The notes under the pieces are model-generated. The model did not search any database. It was not told the origin of the DNA and saw nothing but the letters and a program-made list of their open reading frames with translations. A stretch of 64,000 nt of DNA from Paralithodes platypus. Taxonomy: Eukaryota > Arthropoda > Malacostraca > Decapoda > Lithodidae. Shown one piece after another: positions 54,468 to 64,000 of this stretch. Positions within the stretch are counted from its first letter, which is position 1; every line of letters starts with the position of its first letter. A program made the position numbers and the translations under genes. The stretch is from NCBI GenBank assembly GCA_032716605.1, contig CM064502.1:53592736-53656735 (forward strand), read 5' to 3'.

Positions 54468-54655
54468 GGACGTGTGTGTGTGAATGTTGTGTTTTGTCTG
54501 TGTTTGTTCGCTGTTTTGTCTTGTGTTTTGTGTTTTCCTGTTCTTGCTCTGTCTTGAGTCGGCCACCCCCAAGAAAAAAAAATATATATATAACATAGAG
54601 GAAAATAAAATAAAAAATAGGAAAAGTGTGGATTGTGCCTGAGCATATAGGATAG
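54468..54655. repeat. Dispersed repeat J, copy 2
   Basis: See copy 1; ends AAAAATAGGAAAAGTGTGGA+TTGTGCCTGAGCATATA. Confidence 0.6.
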
Positions 54656-55011
54656 AATAGATAGAATATAGATATAATATAGATAGATAATAGGACTATA
54701 TATAGTTATACTGATGCGGTCATGTTACTTGGGCACAAACATACATGTCGATTTATATGTACGATCGGGGGTATTAAGACAGTGTTGTCATAGATGCCAG
54801 TGGTTTTCGCTCAACAAGTGTTATTGGTATCTTTATAGTTACTGGGAAAAGTGCTTATCCCTCAGAGTATTAGCCAGTGTCCGAAACTTTGTGAAATATC
54901 TGACAACACTTATTAACTACGATTGTACTCATCTTAGTGTTAATATATGGGATAAAGGGTATATCTATATTGAATACTGAAGGGGAACTACGTGTAATCG
55001 AGTGCCGCGTA

Positions 55012-55061
<50 letters not shown>

Positions 55062-55427
55062 TTATTTTTTTTTTGAAATTATCATATATTATTATATTTA
55101 TTTAGCAAACAAGAACAGTAGACAGACCCACAACAAGTAAATAATGCAACATAAATATATTGATAAATTAATAAATATATCTCTTCCTAGCTCTGTTGAG
55201 GGAGGGAACACAAACACAGAATTCCATTATAAGTTTGAATGGGTCTTATTCTTTTAACCAGGATTTCACACCTTAGAATATATTACTATAATTTACATAT
55301 AGATCTAGGCTATGGTGAATATAAATCAGAAATACTCAATTGAGATGGACAATGTGGACGCAAAGTCAATATTAAAAAACAATGTTTGGATTGGGTTTGA
55401 ATATATTGCAGAATTTATAAAATAATT
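54656..55427. other. AT-rich unassigned stretch with one (AT)n
   Basis: (AT)n at 55015-55055 and an A/T-rich stretch to 55190. Weak open frames only; no gene recognised. Confidence 0.6.
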
Positions 55428-55662
55428 TTAACCCTCTCCGACATATGACGCGATTTTGAGCCTATTAGGGATACTTTAAAGCCTTTGTTACCATCAGAGG
55501 TATTTAGAAACCTTTAGTTTAGTTACTTCAACCTCTGCAGTTGTCTTTGAGTTAGCTGTGGGCAGAAAACTAATTTTGGAGAGGTAATTATATGAGTGAG
55601 AGAACTCTATTTCTTATTGCTAATCTGGCAACCTCTGTGTCATATGAGTCTGAAGGGGTTAA
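55428..55662 (-). mobile_element. MITE family C, copy C4
   Basis: Single-copy interior, TTAA at both ends. Confidence 0.9.
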
Positions 55663-55734
55663 TGAACAAAACATGATTATAGTTCGATAACAATTAATAT
55701 AAAACATTGGTAATGATGAAAACAATATTGTATA

Positions 55735-55739
55735 TATAT

Positions 55740-55778
<39 letters not shown>

Positions 55779-55825
55779 TATAGATAGAGATAGAGAGAGA
55801 GAGAGAGAGAGAGTGTGTGTGTGTT
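55735..55825. repeat. (ATAG)n/(GA)n/(GT)n microsatellite
   Basis: Compound tract. Confidence 0.9.
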
Positions 55826-56100
55826 CCCCTTGCCAGTGATAGCAAGGGTGACCAATGTGGTGAGTTATAAGCCAATACCCCCTATTCCCACCCACCACCC
55901 TCATCACTTAGATTTCAATTCACCCTCTTACTGGTTAACAGATTCTGATAATCTACAAATTGTTTTAACATGAAGTGTGTTTCTATTTCTATCACTACGA
56001 AATATATACTGACTGTGCAAGCCTAAAGCCGAGCGTGAAGACGTGCGAATTTGCCTAATGATTTCCCAGTATAATATATTTACATGTGGACAGTATATAC

Positions 56101-56101
56101 A

Positions 56102-56161
<60 letters not shown>
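56101..56161. repeat. (AT)n microsatellite
   Basis: Pure AT run preceded by ACAGTATATACAGTATATA. Confidence 0.9.
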
Positions 56162-56164
<3 letters not shown>

Positions 56165-56229
56165 AATATTAATATAAATATATATAGACTAAAGGTAATG
56201 CTGCCTATAACAAGTGTCTCCCCCACCCC

Positions 56230-56394
56230 CATATGGATTTCTCCATACAATGCTGGCTCGCTCCCGCTCGCCAGGAAGAAATCGACACCTGGATGAGGAT
56301 AAACGTCTTAAAACAGTTGGCTTAATGGGGCCGAAGGGATACAGGCCAGAGAAAGAGAGAAAAGGAGACCCAAAAAGCAGGTCACCCCCCTTAA
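56230..56394 (+). mobile_element. MITE family B fragment B13
   Basis: Right half only (CAATGCTGGCTCGCTCCCGC .. GGTCACCCCCCTTAA). Confidence 0.8.
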
Positions 56395-56399
56395 GCTAG

Positions 56400-56610
56400 A
56401 GAGTTGAAAATTCATTAGAGTCAAAGTTGAGAACACTAGAGCAAGTAAGATTGTTGCCCACATACACACAACATCCACCTTTGGCTTGAAACTTAGGATA
56501 CAGATAATAGGAGGATAAAGAGAAGGATTTCTGTCAGTTCCCTCAGATAACTGGGTGTTGGTGAGGAAAAGAAAATCAGGTTTAGAACATAAGGCATAAG
56601 ACAAATGGAA
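56400..56610 (-). pseudogene. LINE endonuclease fragment
   Basis: Minus frame SKPDFLFLTNTQLSEGTDRN, then after frame changes FKPKVDVVC / VYVGNNLTCSSVLNFDSNEF. The L.LTET.L pattern is the catalytic-Glu region of AP-type LINE endonucleases; here the Glu is Asn. Confidence 0.65.
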
Positions 56611-56853
56611 ATCTGGAGAAGACCTATTGGCCCATACGAGGCAGACACCTTTTTCCCTACATCCCTATACTTGTTCTTCTACACCTATCATATTTCTTAC
56701 ACTACACATCTCACTACAACCTATAGCCCCTACACTACATCTATCTTGTTGGAGGAGAGGTGGTGTTCAACAGAGTAGAAATTGTAGGCTAGGATTTAAG
56801 GAAAGGTCACGAATGTTTCGGAAATTGATAGTGAGAGTGTCAGGCCGTGTTAG
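56611..56853. other. Unassigned, likely continuation of LINE remains
   Basis: GAAGACCTATTGGCCCATAC and a short open frame, no domain recognised. Confidence 0.35.
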
Positions 56854-57213
56854 TTAAGGGGAGGTTTTTAGTTTGGTCCCTAGATATCCTTCAAGCTTAA
56901 GATTACACCCCCTTGAGCCCCTTTCAAGTTAAATTTGTACATTTTTCTAACGAAAAATGTACACATTTAACTTGAAAGGGGCTCAAAATTAACTTGAAAG
57001 GGGCTCTTAAATTACAGGCTCGCTATCGCTCGCCAGGATACAATCGACACCTAAATGGCACGAAAGGTCTTAAAATTGACAGAAATGGGTTGAAAGTTAT
57101 AAAAATCGTCAAAATAATGGGGCGAACGTCTTAAAATTAGAAAAACAATGGGGCTAAACATGAGGGAGAAAGGAGTCAAGAAAAAAATCCCTCGAGTGGA
57201 AATCTCCCCTTAA
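56854..57213 (+). mobile_element. MITE family A, copy A37, rearranged core
   Basis: The CCGGCC hairpin is replaced by an inverted copy of the ACTTGAAAGGGGCTCAA flank plus its duplication, so the core is now a larger palindrome. Confidence 0.9.
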
Positions 57214-57276
57214 GTGTTCAATGTGTCGTAGTTTGGGGGACATTGGGAAACTCTAAGGCTGGGCATCATGTAATTC

Positions 57277-57611
57277 TTAAGGGGAGATTTCCACTTGAGG
57301 GATTTTTTCCTTGACCCCTTTCTCCCTCATGGTTAGCCCCATTGCTTTTGATATTATAAGACGTTCGCCCCATTAGTTTGGCGATTTTAAGAACTTTCGC
57401 CCCATTTCTGTCAATTTTAAGACTTCGTGCCATTAGGTGTCGATTTTTTCCTGGCGAGCGATAGCGAGCCTGTAATTTAAGAGGAACCGGCCTTCGGCCG
57501 GGAAATTTTTCTACCGAAAAATTTACAAATTTATCTTGAAAGAGGGGGTCTAGGGGGTGTAATGTTAAGCTTGAAGGATATCTAGGGACCAAACTAAAAA
57601 CCTCCCCTTAA
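57277..57611 (-). mobile_element. MITE family A, copy A38
   Basis: Full length. Confidence 0.9.
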
Positions 57612-57786
57612 GTTGATTTTCTACATGTTGATGTACTGTGTGCTTGTGTGATGTAGTGTTAAGGAGGGAGGTGTTTGTGAGAGCTAGCTGGATTACTCTC
57701 TGTGTAGGTGAGGCGCAAAATGACAAGGCAAATATGCCAACTTATGAATTGTGCAGGCATCATTCAAACATACATTTATAGTACTT

Positions 57787-58400
57787 ATCCTCTGGTTCTC
57801 GTCGATCTGGGTTTCCTCTGGTTCTCGTCGATCTGGGTTTCCTCTGGTTCTCTTCGATCTGGGTTTCCTCTGGTTCTCTTCGATCTGGGTTTCCTCTGGT
57901 TCTCTTCGATCTGGGTTTCCTCTGGTTCTCGTCGATCTGGGTTTCCTCTGGTTCTCTGGTTCTCGTCGATCTGGGTTTCCTCTGGTTCTCGTCGATCTGG
58001 GTTTCCTCTGGTTCTCTTCGATCTGGGTTTCCTCTGGTTCTCGTCGATCTGGGTTTCCTCTGGTTCTCGTCGATCTGGGTTTCCTCTGGTTCTCGTCGAT
58101 CTGGGTTTCCTCTGGTTCTCGTCGATCTGGGTTTCCTCTGGTTCTCTTCGATCTGGGTTTCCTCTGGTTCTCGTCGATCTGGGTTTCCTCTGGTTCTCGT
58201 CGATCTGGGTTTCCTCTGGTTCTCGTCGATCTGGGTTTCCTCTGGTTCTCTTCGATCTGGGTTTCCTCTGGTTCTCGTCGATCTGGGTTTCCTCTGGTTC
58301 TCTTCGATCTGGGTTTCCTCTGGTTCTCGTCGATCTGGGTTTCCTCTGGTTCTCTTCGATCTGGGTTTCCTCTGGTTCTCGTCGATCTGGGTTTCCTCTG
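57787..58400. repeat. 26-bp tandem array, about 23 copies
   Basis: Unit TCTGGTTCTCGTCGATCTGG+GTTTCC with a TCGTCG/TCTTCG variant and one short unit near 57955. Same unit length as the array at 9791 but unrelated in sequence. Confidence 0.95.
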
Positions 58401-58424
58401 TCACTAGTTATTAAAAGAACTTGA

Positions 58425-58804
58425 CTTGAGGGGAGATTTCCACTTGAGGGATTTTTTTCTGAACCTCTTTCTCCCTCATGTTTAGCCCCATTGCTTGTGA
58501 GATTTAAAGACGCTTGCTCCATTACTTTGGCGATTTTAAGAACCCTCGCCCCATTTCTGTCAATTTTAAGACCATTCGTGCCATGTATGTGTCGATTTTT
58601 TCCTGGCGAGCGATAGCGAGCCTGTAATTTAAGGGGAACCGGCCTTCGGCCGGGACATTTTTCTACCGAAAAATGTACAAATTTATCTTGAAAGGGGGTC
58701 AAGGGGGAGTAATTTTAAGCTTGATGGAAGTCTAGGGAATCAACTAAAAACCTCCCCTTAAGCTTGATGGAGGTCTAGGGAATCAACTAAAAACCTCCCC
58801 TTAA
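58425..58804 (-). mobile_element. MITE family A, copy A39, with duplicated terminus
   Basis: The last 43 bp (TTAAGCTTGATGG..AACCTCCCC) are present twice in tandem (58718-58761 and 58758-58804). Confidence 0.9.
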
Positions 58805-59019
58805 GCTTGCATCTTATTAGTTCACAATCAAGTAGTTTGCTTTTACATTACTTTATAATAATATTATGTTTGTATAAAGTTCACGCATTGTTGTTTGTTC
58901 ATTCCATCTTGGCTAGCATTAGACGATTCTGTTAAGCTTAGCAAGGTGTCGAAGTGGAGTCATTTTGTTTGAAGACTTGAATGGATTATTATGTTCCCTC
59001 CACCGACCGACTTGTACGC

Positions 59020-59132
59020 CTAAACTCAATTAATGAAATCAACAAATACATGTGGCCCTCGGAGGACTCGAACCCAGGATACTCACATCGAAATTCCGCA
59101 CACTATGCATTACGCTATCAAGACAGTTAATG
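59020..59132 (-). mobile_element. SINE-B copy 5, diverged
   Basis: GGAGGACTCGAACCCAGGAT (B box on minus) and ATTACGCTATCAAGACAGTT (head); body only loosely similar. Confidence 0.6.
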
Positions 59133-59224
59133 GACTTGCCTTTCGTTTGACACTCTACAATTTAGCAAAGACAGGTGGGAGTCAGACGTTTAGTAGAAAT
59201 AATATTACAACCCTTCTCAAGGCT

Positions 59225-59561
59225 TTAAAAGGGGAGATTTCCACTTGAGGGATTTTTTCTTGACCCCTTTCTCCCTCATGTTTACCCCCGGTGCCTTTGA
59301 GATTTTAAGACGTTTGCCCCATTAGTTTGGCGATTTTAAGAACTTTCGGACCATTTCTGTCAATGTTAATACCTTTCGTGTTATTTAGGTGTCGATGTTT
59401 TCCTGGCGAGCGATAGTGAGCCTTTAATTTAAAGAGATCCGGCCTTGGGCCGGGACATTCATATACCGAAAAATGTACAAATTTATTTTGAAAGGGGGTC
59501 GAGGGGGTGTAATTTTAAGTTTGATTGAGGTCTAGGGAACAAACTATAAACCTCCCCTTAA
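59225..59561 (-). mobile_element. MITE family A, copy A40
   Basis: Shares its right TTAA with the MITE D7 composite. Confidence 0.9.
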
Positions 59562-59618
59562 CCCTTTCAGTAGACTAAAATGTGTGTTCTTGCCTCTATT
59601 ATGGTTATCATTTGACGA

Positions 59619-59906
59619 GGTTATGTAGCTTCTAAAGGGAGAGTCTCTAGGATTGTAAAGGTTATGTAGCTTCTAAAGGGAGAGTCTCTAGGATTGTAAA
59701 GGTTATGTAGCTTCTAAAGGGAGAGTCTCTAGGATTGTAAAGGTTATGTAGCTTCTAAAGGGAGAGTCTCTAGGATTGTAAAGGTTATGTAGCTTCTAAA
59801 GGGAGAGTCTCTAGGATTGTAAAGGTTATGTAGCTTCTAAAGGGAGAGTCTCTAGGATTGTAAAGGTTATGTAGCTTCTAAAGGGAGAGTCTCTAGGATT
59901 GTAAAG
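59619..59906. repeat. 41-bp tandem array, 7 copies, inside D7
   Basis: Unit GGTTATGTAGCTTCTAAAGG+GAGAGTCTCTAGGATTGTAAA, all copies essentially identical. Confidence 0.95.
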
Positions 59907-59958
59907 TGTCAAATTTCAACACGAATTTGCTTTTAATGTTCACAGATCCTTGCTAAGC

Positions 59959-60284
59959 TTAAGGGGAGATCTCCACTTGAGGGATTGTTTTCTTGACCCC
60001 TTTCTCCCTCATGTTTATCCCCATTGCTTTTTATATTATAAAACGTTTGCCCCATTAGTTTAGTGATTTTAAGAACTTTCACCCCATATTAAGACCTTTC
60101 GTGCCATTCAGGTGTCAATTTTATCCTGGCGAGCGATAGCGAGCCTGTAATTTAAGAGGGACCGGCCTTCGGCCGGGACATTTTTCTACCGAAAAATGTA
60201 CAAATATATCTTGAAAGGGACTCAAGGGGGTGTAATTTTAAGCTTGATGGAGGTCTAGGGAACAAACTAAATACCTCCTCTTAA
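59959..60284 (-). mobile_element. MITE family A, copy A41, nested in D7
   Basis: Deletion subfamily; TTAA both sides. Confidence 0.9.
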
Positions 60285-60372
60285 TGAAATTGTCTATAAT
60301 GATAGCTAGAACAATCGGCTAAAACACATTATAATATTCAAGGGGTTAACTAGATGAGTGTGTGTGTAATTC

Positions 60373-60828
60373 ACTTACTTGTTCGTCAAGGGGAATCCAC
60401 GCAATGCGAGCTAAGCTCATTATTATCGCGCCTCCTTAACTGGGAATGTATTGCGTGAAATGCGTGTTAAGTGTTTATGTATCGTTGGAATGGCTGTGGA
60501 TGTGTGTGTAGTCTGTATTGTAGCCAATTGGCGACATCTGGAAACGAAGGCTTAGGGTTAATCTGTACGGTACCATTCTCACTACGGTACCAGTCTCACC
60601 CAAAGGATTAGGTTGACCAGTACGATACCCATCTCGCCTTTTAACCGATCACCAACCCCAGATGGGACATCACAACTGTGTCCACTTATACCAGGTTCCT
60701 ATTTATACTGCTAGGTGAACAGAGGCTACACCATTAGGAGACTTGCCCAAATGTCTCTTCCCCGCCCGGGTCTCGAACCCGGGACCTTCTGGTTGTGAGC
60801 CAGACGCGCTATCAGTTACGCCACGGGG
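60373..60828 (-). mobile_element. SINE-A body with a different tRNA head (copy 3)
   Basis: Body as in copies 1 and 2, but the minus-strand head is CCCCGTGGCGTAACTGATAG .. GGTCCCGGGTTCGAGACCCG, with a seven-base anticodon loop CTCACAA (CAC, Val-like) and a plausible CCCCGT/GCGGGG acceptor stem. Confidence 0.8.

Positions 60829-60868
<40 letters not shown>
60829..60868. repeat. (GT)n directly upstream of the SINE-A copy 3 head
   Basis: On minus this is (AC)n, as before copy 2. Confidence 0.9.
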
Positions 60869-60871
<3 letters not shown>

Positions 60872-60879
60872 TTTTTTTC

Positions 60880-61242
60880 CTAAGGGGAGATGGGTCGTTT
60901 TTCTGGTCCCCCCTTCTTCCGCATGCTTAGCCCCATTAGTGTTCAGATTGTAGGACATACGCCCATTAGTTTAGCGATTTTAAGACCTTTTGCCCCATTT
61001 CTTTGTCAATATCAAGACTTTTCGTGTCATTTAGGTGTCATTTTTTTTCCTGGCGAGCGATATCGAGCCAGTAATTTCAGAGGAACCGGCCTTTTTCTAC
61101 CGAAAAACGTACAAATATATATCGAAGGGGGGTCTTGGGGGTATATCGAAGGGGGGTCTTGGGGGTATATCGAAGGGGGGTCTTGGGGGTATTTTTAAAG
61201 CTTGATGGGGATTTAGGAAGCAAAGTAAAAATCTCCCCTTAA
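60880..61242 (-). mobile_element. MITE Ab, copy A42, with internal triplication
   Basis: ATATCGAAGGGGGGTCTTGG+GGGT (24 bp) is present three times at about 61118-61190. Confidence 0.85.
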
Positions 61243-61600
61243 CACCTGTACACCATGACACAATACCATCATTTATTCTGGCTATAAGTACACGATTTTA
61301 TGCAGCTTAGGAAGGATCTCTAGGAATCCAGAGGGATGCAATCTGTTCCAACAAGTTTAATCTCAATATAATCGTCTATTGATAGCAAGGCAAAAGTCAA
61401 ACCAAATCGTCGTCGTATACTAAAGGGGCTAAATTTGGCGAGGGCGAGAGAGTAGGGAGACGCGTTCACACCACACGAGGGTTGGTTAGACACTGACCCA
61501 TCGTGCTGACGGAGAGGTGGGGGCGGGGCTTCCACTGCGCAGGCGTCATTTCTTCATTCTCCAGGTGTGTTTTATAATTATTCAAAAAAATTATTCTCCT
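61243..61600. other. Unassigned, with a MITE D fragment
   Basis: 61268-61330 (GCAGCTTAGGAAGGATCTCT) is a D interior piece. The rest has mixed composition with no gene. Confidence 0.5.
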
Positions 61601-61607
61601 TTATGTG

Positions 61608-62178
61608 ATTTTGATAAGTTATTTTGTCTTTATATTGTTGCAAGGTGTCAAAACGGAGCAATTTTGATAAGTTATTTTGTCTTTATATTGTTGCAAGGTG
61701 TCAAAACGGAGCAATTTTGATAAGTTATTTTGTCTTTATATTGTGCAAGGTGTCAAAACTGTGCAAGTTTGATAAGTTATTTTGTCTTTATATTGTTGCA
61801 AGGTGTCAAAACGGTGCAATTTTGATGTTATTTTGTCTATATATTGTGCAAGGTGTCAAAACGGTGCAATTTTGATGTTATTTTGTCTTTATATTGTGCA
61901 AGGTGTCAAAACGGTGCAATTTTGATAAGTTATTTTGTCATTATAATGTTGCAAGGTGTCAAAACGGTGCAATTTTGATAAGTTATTTTGTCTTTATAAT
62001 GTTGCAAGGTGTCAAAACGGTGCAATTTTGATGTTATTTTGTCTATATATTGTGCAAGGTGTCAAAACGGTGCAATTTTGATAAGTTATTGTCTTTATAT
62101 GTGCAAGGTGTCAAAACGGTGCAAGTTTGATAAGTTATTTTGTCTTTATATTGTTGCAAGGTGTCAAAACGGTGCAAT
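61608..62178. repeat. About 53-bp tandem array, about 11 copies
   Basis: Unit GCAAGGTGTCAAAACGGTGC+AATTTTGATAAGTTATTTTGTCTTTATATTGTT with frequent short deletions (AAG, TTG). Confidence 0.9.
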
Positions 62179-62423
62179 ATTGTTTGAAGACTTTGAATGA
62201 ATATGCGAAAGAATACAACGCAAATAACATGACATAGCCTTGCATTGGCCATGTTATCACCTCCAAAGACATAATATGAACTCTAGAACACAATGATACC
62301 CTATACAGTAATACAGACTAAACAGAAACGACGTGGCTTTCGTTTGGCACCCTGATATAGTCTCGTCCCAGTTTTTGTTTTTAAGTTTTACATTATAATT
62401 GCTGTTACCTGTGGACTACCGGT
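62179..62423. other. Unassigned spacer
   Basis: No gene seen. Confidence 0.5.
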
Positions 62424-62536
62424 ATAATTACATTTTTTTTTTTTTTTTTTTTTTTTGCAGCCTTCAGCTAGTATGCATTTGTTATATATGCATTTAATTC
62501 ATAATGCCATTTTTGTGGTGACAGGACGTACACCAA

Positions 62537-62600
<64 letters not shown>

Positions 62601-62621
62601 CTGTTGATTTACCTATCTATT

Positions 62622-62684
<63 letters not shown>

Positions 62685-62710
62685 TATATAGTATATATAT
62701 TTATATAGTA
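62424..62710. repeat. Poly-T, (CT)n and (AT)n microsatellites
   Basis: T run 62424-62456, CT 62539-62597, AT 62624-62680. Confidence 0.95.
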
Positions 62711-62862
62711 TATATATTGTGTATATGTGTGTGTCACTTGGCTATATTGCTGTTCGTAACTATATAAGCATACATTTCGGCTGCATCACACTATGTTAGG
62801 CTCGCTAAGGCAGATTTTTCCAATGATATGATAACATAATTGTTGTTTTAGTGGCAGAGTAA

Positions 62863-62867
<5 letters not shown>

Positions 62868-62894
<27 letters not shown>

Positions 62895-63081
62895 TAATAA
62901 TGATAATAATAATAATGATAATAATAATAATAATAATAATGATAATAATAATAATGATAATAATAATAATAATAATAATAATGATAATAATAATAATGAT
63001 AATAATAATAATAATAATAATGATAATAATAATAATAATAATAATAATGATAATAATAATAATGATAATAATAATAATAAT
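62868..63081. repeat. (AAT)n/(GAT) compound microsatellite
   Basis: AATAATGAT higher-order units; ILE/MET or LEU/SER runs in translation are artefacts. Confidence 0.95.
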
Positions 63082-63292
63082 TCAGTTAACATATCCATAT
63101 AAATAAAACCATACCAAAATAGCCCCTGCGCGACTGAAGGTGAAACAACATGGATAAATATGTGGATGATAAAGTAAGTCCACACCGTGATACGGTTGGC
63201 AGAGAGTAAACAGAAGCCTCCCAAGCCACCACCACCCTACCAAGGACAACTTTATCCATGATTGACAACACTCGTATATAGGGGATCAATAT

Positions 63293-64000
63293 TAACCCTC
63301 TCACGTGTTTGACGCAATTTTGAGCCTATTAGGGATACTTTAAAGCCTTTGTTACCATCAGGGGTATTTAGAAACCTTTAGTTTAGTTACTTCAACCTCT
63401 GCAGTTGTCTTTGAGTTAGCTGTGTTGAGCCTATTGGGGATACTTTAAAGCCTTATTACCATCAGGGGTATTTAGAAACCTTTAGTTTAGTTACTTCAAC
63501 CTCTGCAGTTGTCTTTGAGTTAGCTGTGTTGAGCCTATTGGGGATACTTTAAAGCCTTTATTACCATCAGGGGTATTTAGAAACCTTTAGTTTAGTTACT
63601 TCAACCTCTGCAGTTGTCTTTGAGTTAGCTGTGTTGAGCCTATTGGGGATACTTTAAAGCCTTTATTACCATCAGGGGTATTTAGAAACCTTTAGTTTAG
63701 TTACTTCAACCTCTGCAGTTGTCTTTGAGTTAGCTGTGTTGAGCCTATTGGGGATACTTTAAAGCCTTTATTACCATCAGGGGTATTTAGAAACCTTTAG
63801 TTTAGTTACTTCAACCTCTGCAGTTGTCTTTGAGTTAGCTGTGTTGAGCCTATTGGGGATACTTTAAAGCCTTTATTACCATCAGGGGTATTTAGAAACC
63901 TTTAGTTTAGTTACTTCAACCTCTGCAGTTGTCTTTGAGTTAGCTGTGTTGAGCCTATTGGGGATACTTTAAAGCCTTTATTACCATCAGGGGTATTTAG
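63293..64000 (-). mobile_element. MITE family C, copy C5, with expanding 105-bp interior (cut by window end)
   Basis: Left end TTAACCCTCTCACGTGTTTG, then GAGCCTATTGGGGATACTTT units start at 63322, 63427, 63531, 63636, 63741, 63846 and 63951. The same segment as in C2, inverted. Confidence 0.95.

Larger units (their letters stand above)
59558..60348. mobile_element. MITE D-like copy D7 with internal 41-bp array and nested MITE A41
   Basis: Left end TTAACCCTTTCAGTAGAC, right end ATTCAAGGGGTTAA; the D interior (GGTTATGTAGCTTCTAAAGG) has become an array. Confidence 0.7.

Noticed and set aside
57785..58702. 305-codon minus frame with RREPEETQIDE repeats
   Set aside because: 26-bp array joined to the MITE A39 frame.

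Overview
The window is eukaryotic nuclear DNA, very probably from an arthropod and most likely a decapod crustacean. The evidence is a spliced neuropeptide receptor of arthropod type, TTAGG-type telomeric repeats, very dense microsatellites, and LINE and SINE remnants of a kind I associate with decapod genomes. The species assignment is inference. There are no operons, bacterial genes or CRISPR arrays. Almost all long open frames are tandem repeats or transposon sequence.

The one real host gene lies on the minus strand between about 17.5 kb and 5.66 kb. Four consecutive coding exons with consensus splice sites and matching phases (17316-17500, 16221-16390, 7992-8257, 5664-5832) give 263 codons plus one base. 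They encode the N-terminus through TM5 of a class A peptide GPCR of the pyrokinin/CAPA/neuromedin-U receptor group, with ETH receptor as an alternative. TM6, TM7 and the C-terminus would lie beyond base 1 and are not in the window.

The most unusual feature is that the 3' ends of all three internal exons, each with its splice donor, have been tandemly duplicated into the following intron. The TM2 exon end is present 3 times (about 144 bp period), the TM4/ECL2 exon end 4 times (exactly 24 bp period), and the TM5 exon end about 84 times (63 bp period, 427-5721). The 63 and 24 bp units are whole codons. The TM5 array therefore reads in frame as a chain of TM5 helices, and each unit carries a candidate donor.

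The rest is a dense, nested mosaic. At least four MITE families (A to D here) are flanked by TTAA, and several insert into each other or into SINEs, so that empty sites can be read in the same window. Three further MITE-like families (E, F, G) are present. There are tRNA-derived SINEs of two types, decayed LINE fragments (the best is an RT domain at 23598-24952), and about twenty tandem arrays with units of 20-105 bp. Several arrays can be traced to a progenitor that is still single-copy elsewhere in the window: MITE C interior to 105 bp, MITE D end to 38 bp, an interspersed repeat to 20 bp, and the receptor exons themselves. The window is thus a natural record of how tandem arrays start.

Region by region: 0.4-5.7 kb, TM5-exon minisatellite; 5.7-17.5 kb, receptor exons with introns full of MITEs and arrays; 17.5-34 kb, MITEs, LINE RT and arrays; 34-49 kb, nested MITE/SINE clusters and the 38 and 29 bp arrays; 49-57 kb, mainly microsatellites; 57-64 kb, MITEs with 26, 41, 53 and 105 bp arrays. 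Coordinates of MITEs and arrays were read by eye and may be off by a few bases.
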